Assembly (NCBI GenBank): GCA_049317645.1
Contig: JBMOHV010000060.1
Coordinates: 1 to 10,068 of the forward strand
DNA from: SYHX01 sp049317645
GTDB lineage: Bacteria > Bacteroidota > Bacteroidia > UBA7662
DNA: 10,068 nt
Reading direction: 5' to 3'
Below the pieces are notes generated by a model. That model did no database searches and had not been told where the DNA came from. It saw only the letters and a program-made list of their open reading frames with translations. The position numbers were made by a program, and so were the translations under genes. Within the stretch, counting starts at the first letter, position 1; each line of letters opens with the position of its first letter. Shown here piece after piece: positions 1 through 6,142 of this stretch.

Positions 1-184
1 CCGGGGGCGCCGGGAGCACCGGGGAGGCCGGTGAAGGCCGGTGAGGTCTGGTCAGGACCCGCAAAACCTCCAGGGACGAAGGCCCCGAAACACGGAGCAG
101 GGTGACCGCCCCCTGGCCCGCCGGATGCAGGGGCGCTACGATGGTGTCATCGCGTTGAACAAAAAAGGGCAGGTTACGATTCAA
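1..184 (-). CDS. mnmE: tRNA uridine-5-carboxymethylaminomethyl modification GTPase MnmE (5' part only, truncated by window edge)
   Basis: MnmE, with MnmG, modifies the wobble uridine of certain tRNAs; its N-terminal domain binds tetrahydrofolate and mediates dimerisation. Only the first 61 codons lie in the window. Residues 13-17 read DDTIV, followed by a PAGQGAV stretch and LLRVSG (about residues 21-34), which lines up with the start of E. coli MnmE (DTIVA, PPGRGGV, ILRISG). The G domain and C-terminal CIGK motif would lie beyond the left edge. There is no in-frame ATG. The only reasonable start is TTG at 184, giving about 11 residues before the conserved DDTIV; a start elsewhere is possible. 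A TAAATTTC sequence at 199-206 on this strand is one mismatch from the Bacteroidetes -7 box and would suit a TTG start. The gene diverges from the PTA-like gene across about 100 bases. After residue 44 the protein is unusually rich in proline, alanine and arginine. The family call is confident; the start is not. Confidence 0.82.
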   Translation of the reverse strand, partial: MNRNLPFFVQRDDTIVAPLHPAGQGAVTLLRVSGPSSLEVLRVLTRPHRPSPASPVLPAPP

Positions 185-286
185 AGCCGGAGGTTCATGA
201 AATTTATATAACATGGTCTCAACGAAGACTTTAAGCCATTAATTTGGAGCAACCAAAAAGGTTCTCTTTCATTCCGTTGAATTTCC
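185..286. promoter_or_regulatory. Divergent intergenic region between mnmE and the PTA-like gene
   Basis: This roughly 100-base gap is much more AT-rich than its surroundings and must hold the 5' signals of two divergent genes. On the minus strand TAAATTTC (199-206) and on the plus strand TTAATTTG (239-246) are each one mismatch from the Bacteroidetes -7 element TAnnTTTG. Neither has a convincing TTTG -33 partner. I see no strong Shine-Dalgarno sequence before the ATG at 287. Promoter assignment here is inference. Confidence 0.35.
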
Positions 287-694
287 ATGGATAAGCTCGA
301 CAAAATACGCGCTTGGGCAAAGGATTTGGATGAACCCATCCTCTGCTTTGTAAACGGCTCCGATGCCGAAGTCATCAAGCTCGCCAAAGCTGTTTTGGAA
401 GAAAAAATCGCTGAAATCATCCTGCTGGGGGACGAATTGGAGGTCTACGATCAATGCAGAGTTTACAGGCTTCCCGAAAGCAGGCTCTATGGAGTCATCA
501 ACCCCCAAAATCCCCCAGACCTGGAACAAATGGTGGACGACTACATGCAGGAATCCGGCGAAAGCGATCGCAAAAAAGCCATGCGATGGGTCAAGAACCC
601 GGTGAACCTGGCGCAGACCCTCTGGCTACGCGGGGAGGTGGATTGGGTTATTCCCCAAACGGAGCCTTTTCCGGACCCTCCAGAGATGGACTAA
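287..694 (+). CDS. Stand-alone N-terminal half-domain protein of the phosphate acetyl/butyryltransferase (PTA_PTB) type
   Basis: This 135-residue protein has no signal peptide or membrane segment. Three stretches resemble the first half of phosphate acetyl/butyryltransferases and of the PTA domain of NADP-malic enzymes. Residues 26-50 have the A..VLEE.IAE.ILLGDE pattern (family: A...L.EGIA.PILLG). Residues 69-86 have VINPQNPPDLEQMVDDYM (family: IIDP...P....Y...LY). Residues 95-120 have KKAMRWVKNPVNLAQ...RGEVDWVI (family: EA......P..FG.M....G.ADG.V). Complete enzymes are over 300 residues and carry acyl-phosphate and CoA-binding residues in the missing second half, so catalysis is unlikely. 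Downstream there is no room for a lost half, because a convergent gene occupies the opposite strand and overlaps the last 47 bases. The ATG at 287 is the first in frame. It could be a regulatory or binding relic, or an unrelated small Rossmann-like protein. The homology is judged by eye. Confidence 0.6.
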   Translation: MDKLDKIRAWAKDLDEPILCFVNGSDAEVIKLAKAVLEEKIAEIILLGDELEVYDQCRVYRLPESRLYGVINPQNPPDLEQMVDDYMQESGESDRKKAMRWVKNPVNLAQTLWLRGEVDWVIPQTEPFPDPPEMD

Positions 695-1511
695 GCCTTT
701 GGAGAACAGCGTTGGGGGATCGCCCCGTTCTTGTTGCTTCTTCACCCAATCCAAAAAGAGCAAAATCCAACAAGGCCGGGTCTTGGGGATGAATGCGTCG
801 AGCCGCCTCGGCCAACAAAACCACTTCTTTCCAACCAACCCCGTTGCCCGACGGCAACAAACCCAGGGACCGGGCGGTTCGAGCCGCATGCACATCCAGC
901 GGTAACAACAGTTGATCCGGCGTCCACAAGGACCAACAACCCAAATCCACGCCGGCATCGTCCTTGCGGATCATCCATCTCAAAAACATGACCATGCGCT
1001 TGCAGGCCGAACCCTGCAGGGGCGATGCAAAGTGCTTGCGAAGACGATCCCCCAGCGGCAAGGCATCCCGCATCAAGGAGGCATAACGGGCCAAACCATC
1101 GGCCACGGTTGGCCCTTCAAACATACCCTGAAGGCTCCCGAATTGACGGATATAATCGGACCAAACCCCCATCATCCAAAGGGCATCGGTATCGCAGAGG
1201 GTCCGGTGAACAAAGCCCTTCATGGCCGCCGCATGGCGAGGTGACGGGTTTCGAAGAAAATCAGCCGGTCGGTTCTCCATCCGGTTCAACCAATCGCCGG
1301 CCTTGGAAAGGATGGTTTCTCGCCGCCCCCAGGCCAAATGAGCCGCCAAGAGTCCCGCAACCTCGATATTCACCGGGTCGGTTCCCAAGAAACGCCGGGG
1401 TATGGACACCGGGTCCTTGGTCACAAACCATGGGGCGTTGTAATAACGAGCCGCATGCAGCAAGGCCTGGGATAAAGCGACTGCAGGATCCACGCGGAGA
1501 CGCGATGGCAT
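648..1511 (-). CDS. TIGR02757 family protein (DUF2400), function unknown
   Basis: A 287-residue soluble protein that matches the TIGR02757 family, conserved in Bacteroidetes and some other bacteria and without a proven function. Recognisable blocks are DPVSIPRRF (about 33-41), a block ending AAHLAWGRRETI (about 56-67), FVHRTLCDTD (100-109), SACKRMVMFLRWMIRKDD (168-185) and PLDVHAARTARSLGLL (204-219), with DFALFGLG near residue 249. The repeated Arg/Lys/Asp/His positions and the helical pattern recall the HhH-GPD DNA-glycosylase fold, but I would not assign activity. The frame opens at TTG 1514 followed directly by ATG 1511; I take the ATG. It begins 11 bases after the stop of the upstream PLP-enzyme gene, so the two are probably cotranscribed. 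The 3' end overlaps the convergent PTA-like gene by 47 bases. Length is normal for the family. Confidence 0.85.
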   Translation of the reverse strand: MPSRLRVDPAVALSQALLHAARYYNAPWFVTKDPVSIPRRFLGTDPVNIEVAGLLAAHLAWGRRETILSKAGDWLNRMENRPADFLRNPSPRHAAAMKGFVHRTLCDTDALWMMGVWSDYIRQFGSLQGMFEGPTVADGLARYASLMRDALPLGDRLRKHFASPLQGSACKRMVMFLRWMIRKDDAGVDLGCWSLWTPDQLLLPLDVHAARTARSLGLLPSGNGVGWKEVVLLAEAARRIHPQDPALLDFALFGLGEEATRTGRSPNAVLQRLSPSLEGPEKAPFGE

Positions 1512-1522
1512 CAAAAACGACC

Positions 1523-2731
1523 TTAGACGCCGGCCAAAGCGGATTCCAGGTCCTGTAACAAATCCTTGGCGCCTTCGACCCCGACACTGAGCCGGAGCAG
1601 GGTATCCGTAACACCGGATGCCAGGCGTTGTTCACGCGGAATGCTGGCGTGGGTCATGCTGGCTGGATGCCCAATCAGGGATTCCACCCCACCGAGGGAT
1701 TCGGCCAGTGCAAATAGCCGGGTGGAGCTCGCCACCTTCATGGCATCTTCGAGGCGACCCGAAGCCAAATCAAAAGAAATCATCCCCCCAAATCCCCTCA
1801 TCTGGGCCGCTGCAATGGCATGGCCGGGGTGGTCCGGGAGTCCGGGCCAATAGACCTTGCCCACTTTGGGATGCGCCACCAAAAAGTGAGCCACGGCCTG
1901 GCCATTTTCGCAATGGGCTTTCATCCGCAGGTGCAATGTTTTGATTCCACGCAGGGCCAGATAACAATCCATGGGGCCTGGATTGGCTCCCGAACTATTC
2001 AAAATAAAAGCCAACTCCTCGTGCAATTCTTTTTGGTTGGTGGCCAAAAATCCCATCACCAAATCACTGTGTCCGCCCAAGTACTTCGTCGCCGAATGCA
2101 TGACCAAATGCGCACCCAAATCCAGTGGATTCTGGAGGTAGGGCGATGCAAAGGTGTTATCCACCGCCAGCAGAACCCCCTTTTCATTGGCCAAAGCAGC
2201 CAAACCTCGGATATCGGCCACTTTCATAAGGGGGTTGGTGGGGGTCTCGGCCCAAATCAATCGGGTCTTGGCGTTGATCGCAGCACGTACGGCAGCAAGG
2301 TCGGTTTGGTCCACCCAATGGAAGTGAATCCCCATGGGCTCGTATTGACGGGTAAACAAGCGATACGATCCTCCGTACAAATCATCCCCGCACACGACTT
2401 CGTCGCCAGGTCTTAGTCTTTTGAGGACCGCGTCAATCGCCCCCATTCCACTCGAAAAACAAAGCCCGTGGCTTGCGTTTTCGAGGGCCGCCAGCGCCGA
2501 TTCCAATTGGCTACGAGTTGGGTTTTTGCCACGAGCGTAGGCATAGCCTTTGTGTTGTCCCGGGGATTCCTGGACATAGGTCGACGTCTGAAAAATAGGC
2601 GTCATGATGGCCCCGGTGGTTGGATCTGGGAAAACCCCGGCATGGACTGCTTTGGTCGAAAAATCCCAGGATGCCCCATCGTTGGAATGGCCTTCGTCGG
2701 ATTGTGGAGAAAATAATGGCCCGTTTTGCAT
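1523..2731 (-). CDS. Cystathionine gamma-synthase / gamma-lyase family PLP enzyme
   Basis: A 402-residue PLP-dependent Cys/Met-metabolism transferase acting in the cytoplasm on cystathionine, either making it (MetB type) or cleaving it (lyase type). Motifs: STKAVHAG near residue 25, the phosphate-binding YAYARGKNPTR (63-73), FSSGMGAID (92-100), DDLYGGSYRLF (116-126), DNTFASPYLQNPLDLG (191-206), and HSATKYLGGHSD (212-223), in which K216 forms the PLP Schiff base. AESLGGVESLIGHP (343-356) and TLLRLSVGVE (377-386) close the family signature. MetB and lyase cannot be separated from these motifs; Bacteroidetes homologues carry either name. The open frame extends upstream to an ATG at 2851, but that adds 40 residues unlike the family and reaches into dnaG on the other strand, so I use ATG 2731. 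TTTATTTG at 2735-2742, one mismatch from the -7 box, sits just upstream and would imply a very short leader. A TIGR02757 gene follows after 11 bases. Confidence 0.9.
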   Translation of the reverse strand: MQNGPLFSPQSDEGHSNDGASWDFSTKAVHAGVFPDPTTGAIMTPIFQTSTYVQESPGQHKGYAYARGKNPTRSQLESALAALENASHGLCFSSGMGAIDAVLKRLRPGDEVVCGDDLYGGSYRLFTRQYEPMGIHFHWVDQTDLAAVRAAINAKTRLIWAETPTNPLMKVADIRGLAALANEKGVLLAVDNTFASPYLQNPLDLGAHLVMHSATKYLGGHSDLVMGFLATNQKELHEELAFILNSSGANPGPMDCYLALRGIKTLHLRMKAHCENGQAVAHFLVAHPKVGKVYWPGLPDHPGHAIAAAQMRGFGGMISFDLASGRLEDAMKVASSTRLFALAESLGGVESLIGHPASMTHASIPREQRLASGVTDTLLRLSVGVEGAKDLLQDLESALAGV

Positions 2732-2773
2732 ACCCAAATAAACAACAGGACGAGGGCTCCCCGAACGGCCGTG

Positions 2774-2781
2774 TATTTTTG
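2774..2781 (+). promoter_or_regulatory. Bacteroidetes -7 box (TATTTTTG) for dnaG
   Basis: TATTTTTG is an exact match to the Bacteroidetes -7 consensus TAnnTTTG. It implies transcription starting near 2786-2788, leaving a leader of about 17 bases before GTG 2805. A TTG start at 2784 would fall at or before the transcription start, which favours the GTG. No clear TTTG -33 element is seen at the expected distance. Confidence 0.5.
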
Positions 2782-2804
2782 TCTTGAAACAACCGCCTCG
2801 CCCC

Positions 2805-4745
2805 GTGATTTCCCGCCAAACCATCGACCGTATTCTGGATACGGCCCGCATCGAAGAAGTGGTCGGGGATTATGTAACACTCAAAAAAAGAGGAGGTAAC
2901 TACCTAGGGCTCTGTCCTTTTCACAACGAAAAATCCCCCTCCTTTACGGTGACCCCCTCCAAGGGTATCTACAAATGTTTTGGGTGCGGGGTGGCCGGCA
3001 ACGCCGTGGGCTTCCTTATGGCCCACGATCAGCTCACCTACCCCGATGCCTTGCGCCAATTGGCCATGCGCTACCAGATCGAAGTCGAAGAAGACAACCG
3101 GGCCGGGGATGACCCTCGCTTTCAAGCCGAAAAATCCCAGCGGGACCGCCTATGGGACCTCATGACCTTTGCGCATCAGTATTACCAAAAGTTGCTTTGG
3201 GACCACCCCCGAGGGGTGGCGGTGGGCCTCTCTTACTTTCGAGAAAGGGGGTTAACCGACGAAAGTATTCGTCATTACGGCCTGGGCTACAGCCTCGAAG
3301 AATCCGATGCCTTGGCACGCATGGCCTCCGATAGCGGGTTCACCACCGAGGAGCTGGAATTGGCCGGGCTTTGCTCCACCCACGAAAGTAGGGGCCTCTA
3401 CGACCGTTTCCGCGGCCGCGTTTTGTTCCCGATTTACCACCTCAACGGCAAAGTCTTGGGATTCGGCGGACGGACCCTCAAAACCGATCGCAAAGAGGCC
3501 AAGTACATCAATTCACCCGAAACGCCCCTTTATCGCAAAAGCGAAACCCTGTTTGGGCTCCACCAGGCCCGCAAATCCATGACCCAAAACAACCATGCCT
3601 ACCTGGTCGAGGGGTACATGGATGTCATCTCGCTCTACCAAGCCGGGGTCCCTCATGTGGTCGCTAGCAGCGGAACCGCCCTGACCCAAGAACAGGCCCG
3701 CCTGCTCAAGCGTTTTGTGTCCGAGGTCACCCTCATCTATGATGGCGACAGCGCAGGAATCAAAGCCGCCCTGCGAGGGATCGATTTGTTGTTGGAGAAC
3801 GAGTTGAACCTGCGGGTGGTGGCTTTGCCACCCAACGAAGACCCGGACAGCCTGGCTCAACGCATGCAGGGCAGCGAACTTACAGAATGGCTAAAGTCTA
3901 ATTCCCAAGACTTTATGGATTTTCAACAAAATCTTTTGTTGAAAGAAGCAGGTCAAGACCCCATCCTCCGTAGCCAGGCCCTGCAGGTGGTTGCCGCCAG
4001 CATTGCCTGTGTGCGTGATCCCCTGCTTCAGGCGACTTACGTTCAACGCCTTGCCCAGGATGCCGGGCTGCCGGCCCAGGCCGTTCAGGAAGCGGTCACC
4101 AGGCATACCCATCAGAGGGCCAAACAAAGCCTCGAACAACGAAGCGCTCAGCGCGATGGCTTCAGCCCCACCGAAATCCCTGCAGACCGGCCTTCGTTAC
4201 CCGAGGCGGCCCACCAAGCCCCTACCCAGGGCCTCAACGATATCCCGCAGGAAAGCGAAATCCTACGGATCCTCGTTCAATCAGGAACCATGGAGGGGCT
4301 GGACGGCCGGCCTATGGTGGAATTTTTGGCCGATACCCTGCACGAACTTCAATGGGATCATCCCGCCTGCGGTCAACTTTTGGAGGAATGCATCCATCGT
4401 TGGCAGACAGACCGCCGCCTACCCGACATCAAAGAATTGGTTCAGCATCCCGACCCCTCCATTGCCAGCCTGACGTCTTCTTGGCTGGACAAGGATCACC
4501 GCGTTAGCCCCAATTGGGACCGTATGCACGATATCCCTGTTCGGGATCCCTCTGAGAACCTAAGTCGCGAATTCGAAGAGGCTTTCCATCGGCTCCTCCA
4601 CAAAAAAGTCCTGCAACTGCACCGCACCAAAATCCAAGAGCTCAAAGAAAGCCTGGAGCCCGAAGCCCTCCTTCAACAAATCCACGAGCTCAAGGAAACC
4701 GAAACCATGCTCGCCAAAAAATTGGGCATGGTCATCACGCATTGA
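2805..4745 (+). CDS. dnaG: DNA primase DnaG
   Basis: A 646-residue primase that synthesises RNA primers for replication at the DnaB helicase. From the GTG start the protein opens with MISRQTIDRILDTARIEEVV, the usual beginning of Bacteroidetes DnaG; an upstream TTG at 2784 would add seven unusual residues. The zinc-binding domain is intact, with C37, H40 (CPFH), C58 and C61 (CFGC). The catalytic core has DRFRGRVLFPI (200-210) and the GFGGRTL block (about 219-225). The TOPRIM domain has EGYMDV (269-274, catalytic Glu), DGDSAG (313-318, metal-binding Asp) and NEDPDS (344-349). A Gln/Pro-rich linker (about 430-480) precedes a divergent C-terminal helicase-binding region ending in a charged coiled-coil-like helix. 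The gene diverges from the PLP-enzyme gene and ends one base before the convergent PPTase stop. Some flavobacterial DnaG proteins have an altered zinc site; this one keeps the canonical form. Confidence 0.96.
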   Translation: MISRQTIDRILDTARIEEVVGDYVTLKKRGGNYLGLCPFHNEKSPSFTVTPSKGIYKCFGCGVAGNAVGFLMAHDQLTYPDALRQLAMRYQIEVEEDNRAGDDPRFQAEKSQRDRLWDLMTFAHQYYQKLLWDHPRGVAVGLSYFRERGLTDESIRHYGLGYSLEESDALARMASDSGFTTEELELAGLCSTHESRGLYDRFRGRVLFPIYHLNGKVLGFGGRTLKTDRKEAKYINSPETPLYRKSETLFGLHQARKSMTQNNHAYLVEGYMDVISLYQAGVPHVVASSGTALTQEQARLLKRFVSEVTLIYDGDSAGIKAALRGIDLLLENELNLRVVALPPNEDPDSLAQRMQGSELTEWLKSNSQDFMDFQQNLLLKEAGQDPILRSQALQVVAASIACVRDPLLQATYVQRLAQDAGLPAQAVQEAVTRHTHQRAKQSLEQRSAQRDGFSPTEIPADRPSLPEAAHQAPTQGLNDIPQESEILRILVQSGTMEGLDGRPMVEFLADTLHELQWDHPACGQLLEECIHRWQTDRRLPDIKELVQHPDPSIASLTSSWLDKDHRVSPNWDRMHDIPVRDPSENLSREFEEAFHRLLHKKVLQLHRTKIQELKESLEPEALLQQIHELKETETMLAKKLGMVITH

Positions 4746-4746
4746 G

Positions 4747-5487
4747 TCACCGAGGGTAGGCCACGCACCACAACCAAGCTCGGCCCCCATGGTCGACCCA
4801 CCCAGCCTCAAAGGCCATCCACTCCTCGGGCATGAGCCCCTGCCTGACCTCACCAGACCAAAGAGGCCTGCACTCGTTGAGAGTAAACCCAGCCTGCTGG
4901 CCCCGCGGTATACCAACCGATTCAGCCGGTACAATTGAGGTCGGTGTGATTTTATTTAAAGTGGTAATTATTTGATTTTTACCAAACAAAGAGCCTTCAA
5001 TTAAACCTCCTTTGAAGCATGCCTCCTTGATAACCCACAGAAGTCCCGCACCCATTTCGGGCCCGGCCACCTCCCTAACAAGCCGCGCTTCTTCCTCTTG
5101 GCTAATGCGCGCTAGCACCCTGGCCTGCCGGTCGCTGCAGCATTCGATATCCACGCCCACCCTCTGCAGGCCTTCATGTCCTTGCGTAGCTGCAGCCCCC
5201 ATACCCGGCGTATGCGATAGCGAAACAGCCAAGGAACGCCCCTCCCCCCCCAGAACCGGTTGGCCCTCCGTCGTCCTGGCCAAACGATGGAGGTCATCCC
5301 CCACCAAGAGGAACAGGGCCGATCTTGAAGACAGCCATTGACGTTGGGCGGGAATGGCCTGTCCTTTTCCGCCCTCCGGCCTTCCAGGCCAGGCAGCAGC
5401 GATGGAAGGGTTCGATTCGGCCCAAGACCAAGCCGATTCTTCAGGAACCAATGCCAGGCCCCAGGAACCGTTTTGAGCCCTCGCCAT
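4747..5487 (-). CDS. 4'-phosphopantetheinyl transferase superfamily protein (Sfp/AcpS type)
   Basis: This enzyme type transfers the phosphopantetheine arm of CoA to a serine of acyl, peptidyl or aryl carrier proteins. The 246-residue product has the family motifs in order: RQWLSSR near residue 49, GQPVL (75-79), SLSHTPG (89-95), VGVDIE (110-115, with D113 and E115 as Mg ligands), an EEE run (131-133), and WVIKEACFK (151-159, with K154, E155 and K159 conserved). Length and order suit the monomeric Sfp-like class. The frame opens at ATG 5544, but that start lies only 14 bases from dcd and covers the dcd promoter box. ATG 5487 has an AGGGAGG ribosome-binding sequence five bases upstream and yields MARAQNGSWGLALV, so I prefer it. 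The stop is one base from the dnaG stop (convergent). Codons for about residues 163-180 lie in a strikingly AT-rich patch. No biosynthetic gene cluster is adjacent, so the carrier-protein partner is unknown. Confidence 0.85.
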   Translation of the reverse strand: MARAQNGSWGLALVPEESAWSWAESNPSIAAAWPGRPEGGKGQAIPAQRQWLSSRSALFLLVGDDLHRLARTTEGQPVLGGEGRSLAVSLSHTPGMGAAATQGHEGLQRVGVDIECCSDRQARVLARISQEEEARLVREVAGPEMGAGLLWVIKEACFKGGLIEGSLFGKNQIITTLNKITPTSIVPAESVGIPRGQQAGFTLNECRPLWSGEVRQGLMPEEWMAFEAGWVDHGGRAWLWCVAYPR

Positions 5488-5492
5488 CCATG

Positions 5493-5499
5493 CCTCCCT
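5493..5499 (-). promoter_or_regulatory. Ribosome-binding site for the PPTase gene
   Basis: AGGGAGG on the minus strand, five bases from ATG 5487. It is the main reason for choosing this start over ATG 5544, which has no Shine-Dalgarno-like sequence upstream. Confidence 0.5.
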
Positions 5500-5528
5500 T
5501 GTTTCGCCTGGGTTGGCAGCGCTCCGAT

Positions 5529-5536
5529 TATCTTTG
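5529..5536 (+). promoter_or_regulatory. Bacteroidetes -7 box (TATCTTTG) for dcd
   Basis: An exact TAnnTTTG match 22 bases before the dcd ATG, giving a predicted leader of about 17 bases. A TTG at 5513-5515 lies closer than the usual -33 spacing, and a TTTC at 5502-5505 is nearer the right distance but imperfect. The box would fall inside the coding sequence if the opposing PPTase gene began at 5544. Confidence 0.5.
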
Positions 5537-5558
5537 GCGTCCATCGCTGCAAAATACC

Positions 5559-6095
5559 ATGATTCTATCCGACCAACGTATCCTCGCCGAGATTGCCCAA
5601 GGCCATATTTTGATAGAGCCCTTTGACCGTCAACACCTGGGCACCAATTCCTACGATGTTCATTTGGGCCGCTATTTGGCCGTCTATACCTCCAGGATCC
5701 TGGATGCCCGGCAAGACAATCCCGTTGAAGAAATCATCATCCCCGCCGAGGGCCTGGTATTGCAGCCGGGGACCCTCTACCTGGGTGTTACCGAAGAATA
5801 CACCGAAACCCACCGCCATGTCCCATTCCTGGAAGGCAAATCGTCGGTAGGCCGCCTGGGCATTGACATCCATGCGACCGCCGGCAAAGGCGATGTTGGG
5901 TTTTGCAATACCTGGACGTTGGAAATTTCTTGCACCCAGGCGGTTCGGGTCTATGCAGGGATGCCGATCGGTCAGTTAATCTACTTTGAGGTGGCCGGCG
6001 ACATCGAACAATTGTACCATACCAAAAAGAACGCCAAATACACAACCCGCACCGTCAAGCCCATGCCATCGCAGATGTGGCGCAATTCCTTTTGA
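5559..6095 (+). CDS. dcd: dCTP deaminase
   Basis: This enzyme deaminates dCTP to dUTP, feeding dTMP synthesis; some family members also hydrolyse dUTP to dUMP. The 178-residue product is full length. Visible motifs: MILSDQRIL start, LGTNSYDVHLG (27-37), LQPGTLYLG (68-76), the active-site EGKSSVGRLGIDIHATAG (92-109, with K94, S95, S96 and R99), and WTLEIS (119-124, where E122 is the expected catalytic base). The tail NAKYTTRT (158-165) followed by MWRNSF (173-178) is typical of Bacteroidetes Dcd. Mono- versus bifunctional activity cannot be settled by eye. The frame is open upstream to 5325, but that part is antisense to the PPTase gene and unlike Dcd, so ATG 5559 is clear. The gene converges with the SDR gene across 47 bases. 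Confidence 0.95.
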   Translation: MILSDQRILAEIAQGHILIEPFDRQHLGTNSYDVHLGRYLAVYTSRILDARQDNPVEEIIIPAEGLVLQPGTLYLGVTEEYTETHRHVPFLEGKSSVGRLGIDIHATAGKGDVGFCNTWTLEISCTQAVRVYAGMPIGQLIYFEVAGDIEQLYHTKKNAKYTTRTVKPMPSQMWRNSF

Positions 6096-6142
6096 ATGAA
6101 AGCCTAGGGGGATGGGACTCGTTAAACCTTCGGCGGTTGGCA

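Noticed and set aside
1..105. Plus-strand open frame with a collagen-like PGAPGAPG start ending at TGA 103-105
   Set aside because: It is the antisense of the MnmE N-terminus, whose match to a known protein is much stronger; the Gly-Pro pattern comes from the GC-rich repeat.
1025..1558. 177-residue plus-strand open frame
   Set aside because: It is antisense to the TIGR02757 gene and has low-complexity Pro/Arg composition typical of a shadow frame.
1820..2416. 198-residue plus-strand open frame
   Set aside because: It lies wholly antisense to the conserved PLP enzyme, has no recognisable motif and is explained by codon bias on the other strand.
2732..2851. 40-residue N-terminal extension of the PLP enzyme
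   Set aside because: The residues do not resemble the family, overlap the dnaG 5' end on the other strand and would cover the dnaG promoter box; ATG 2731 is sufficient.
5325..5558. 78-residue N-terminal extension of dCTP deaminase
   Set aside because: It is antisense to the PPTase gene; Dcd homologues begin with MILSD at 5559.
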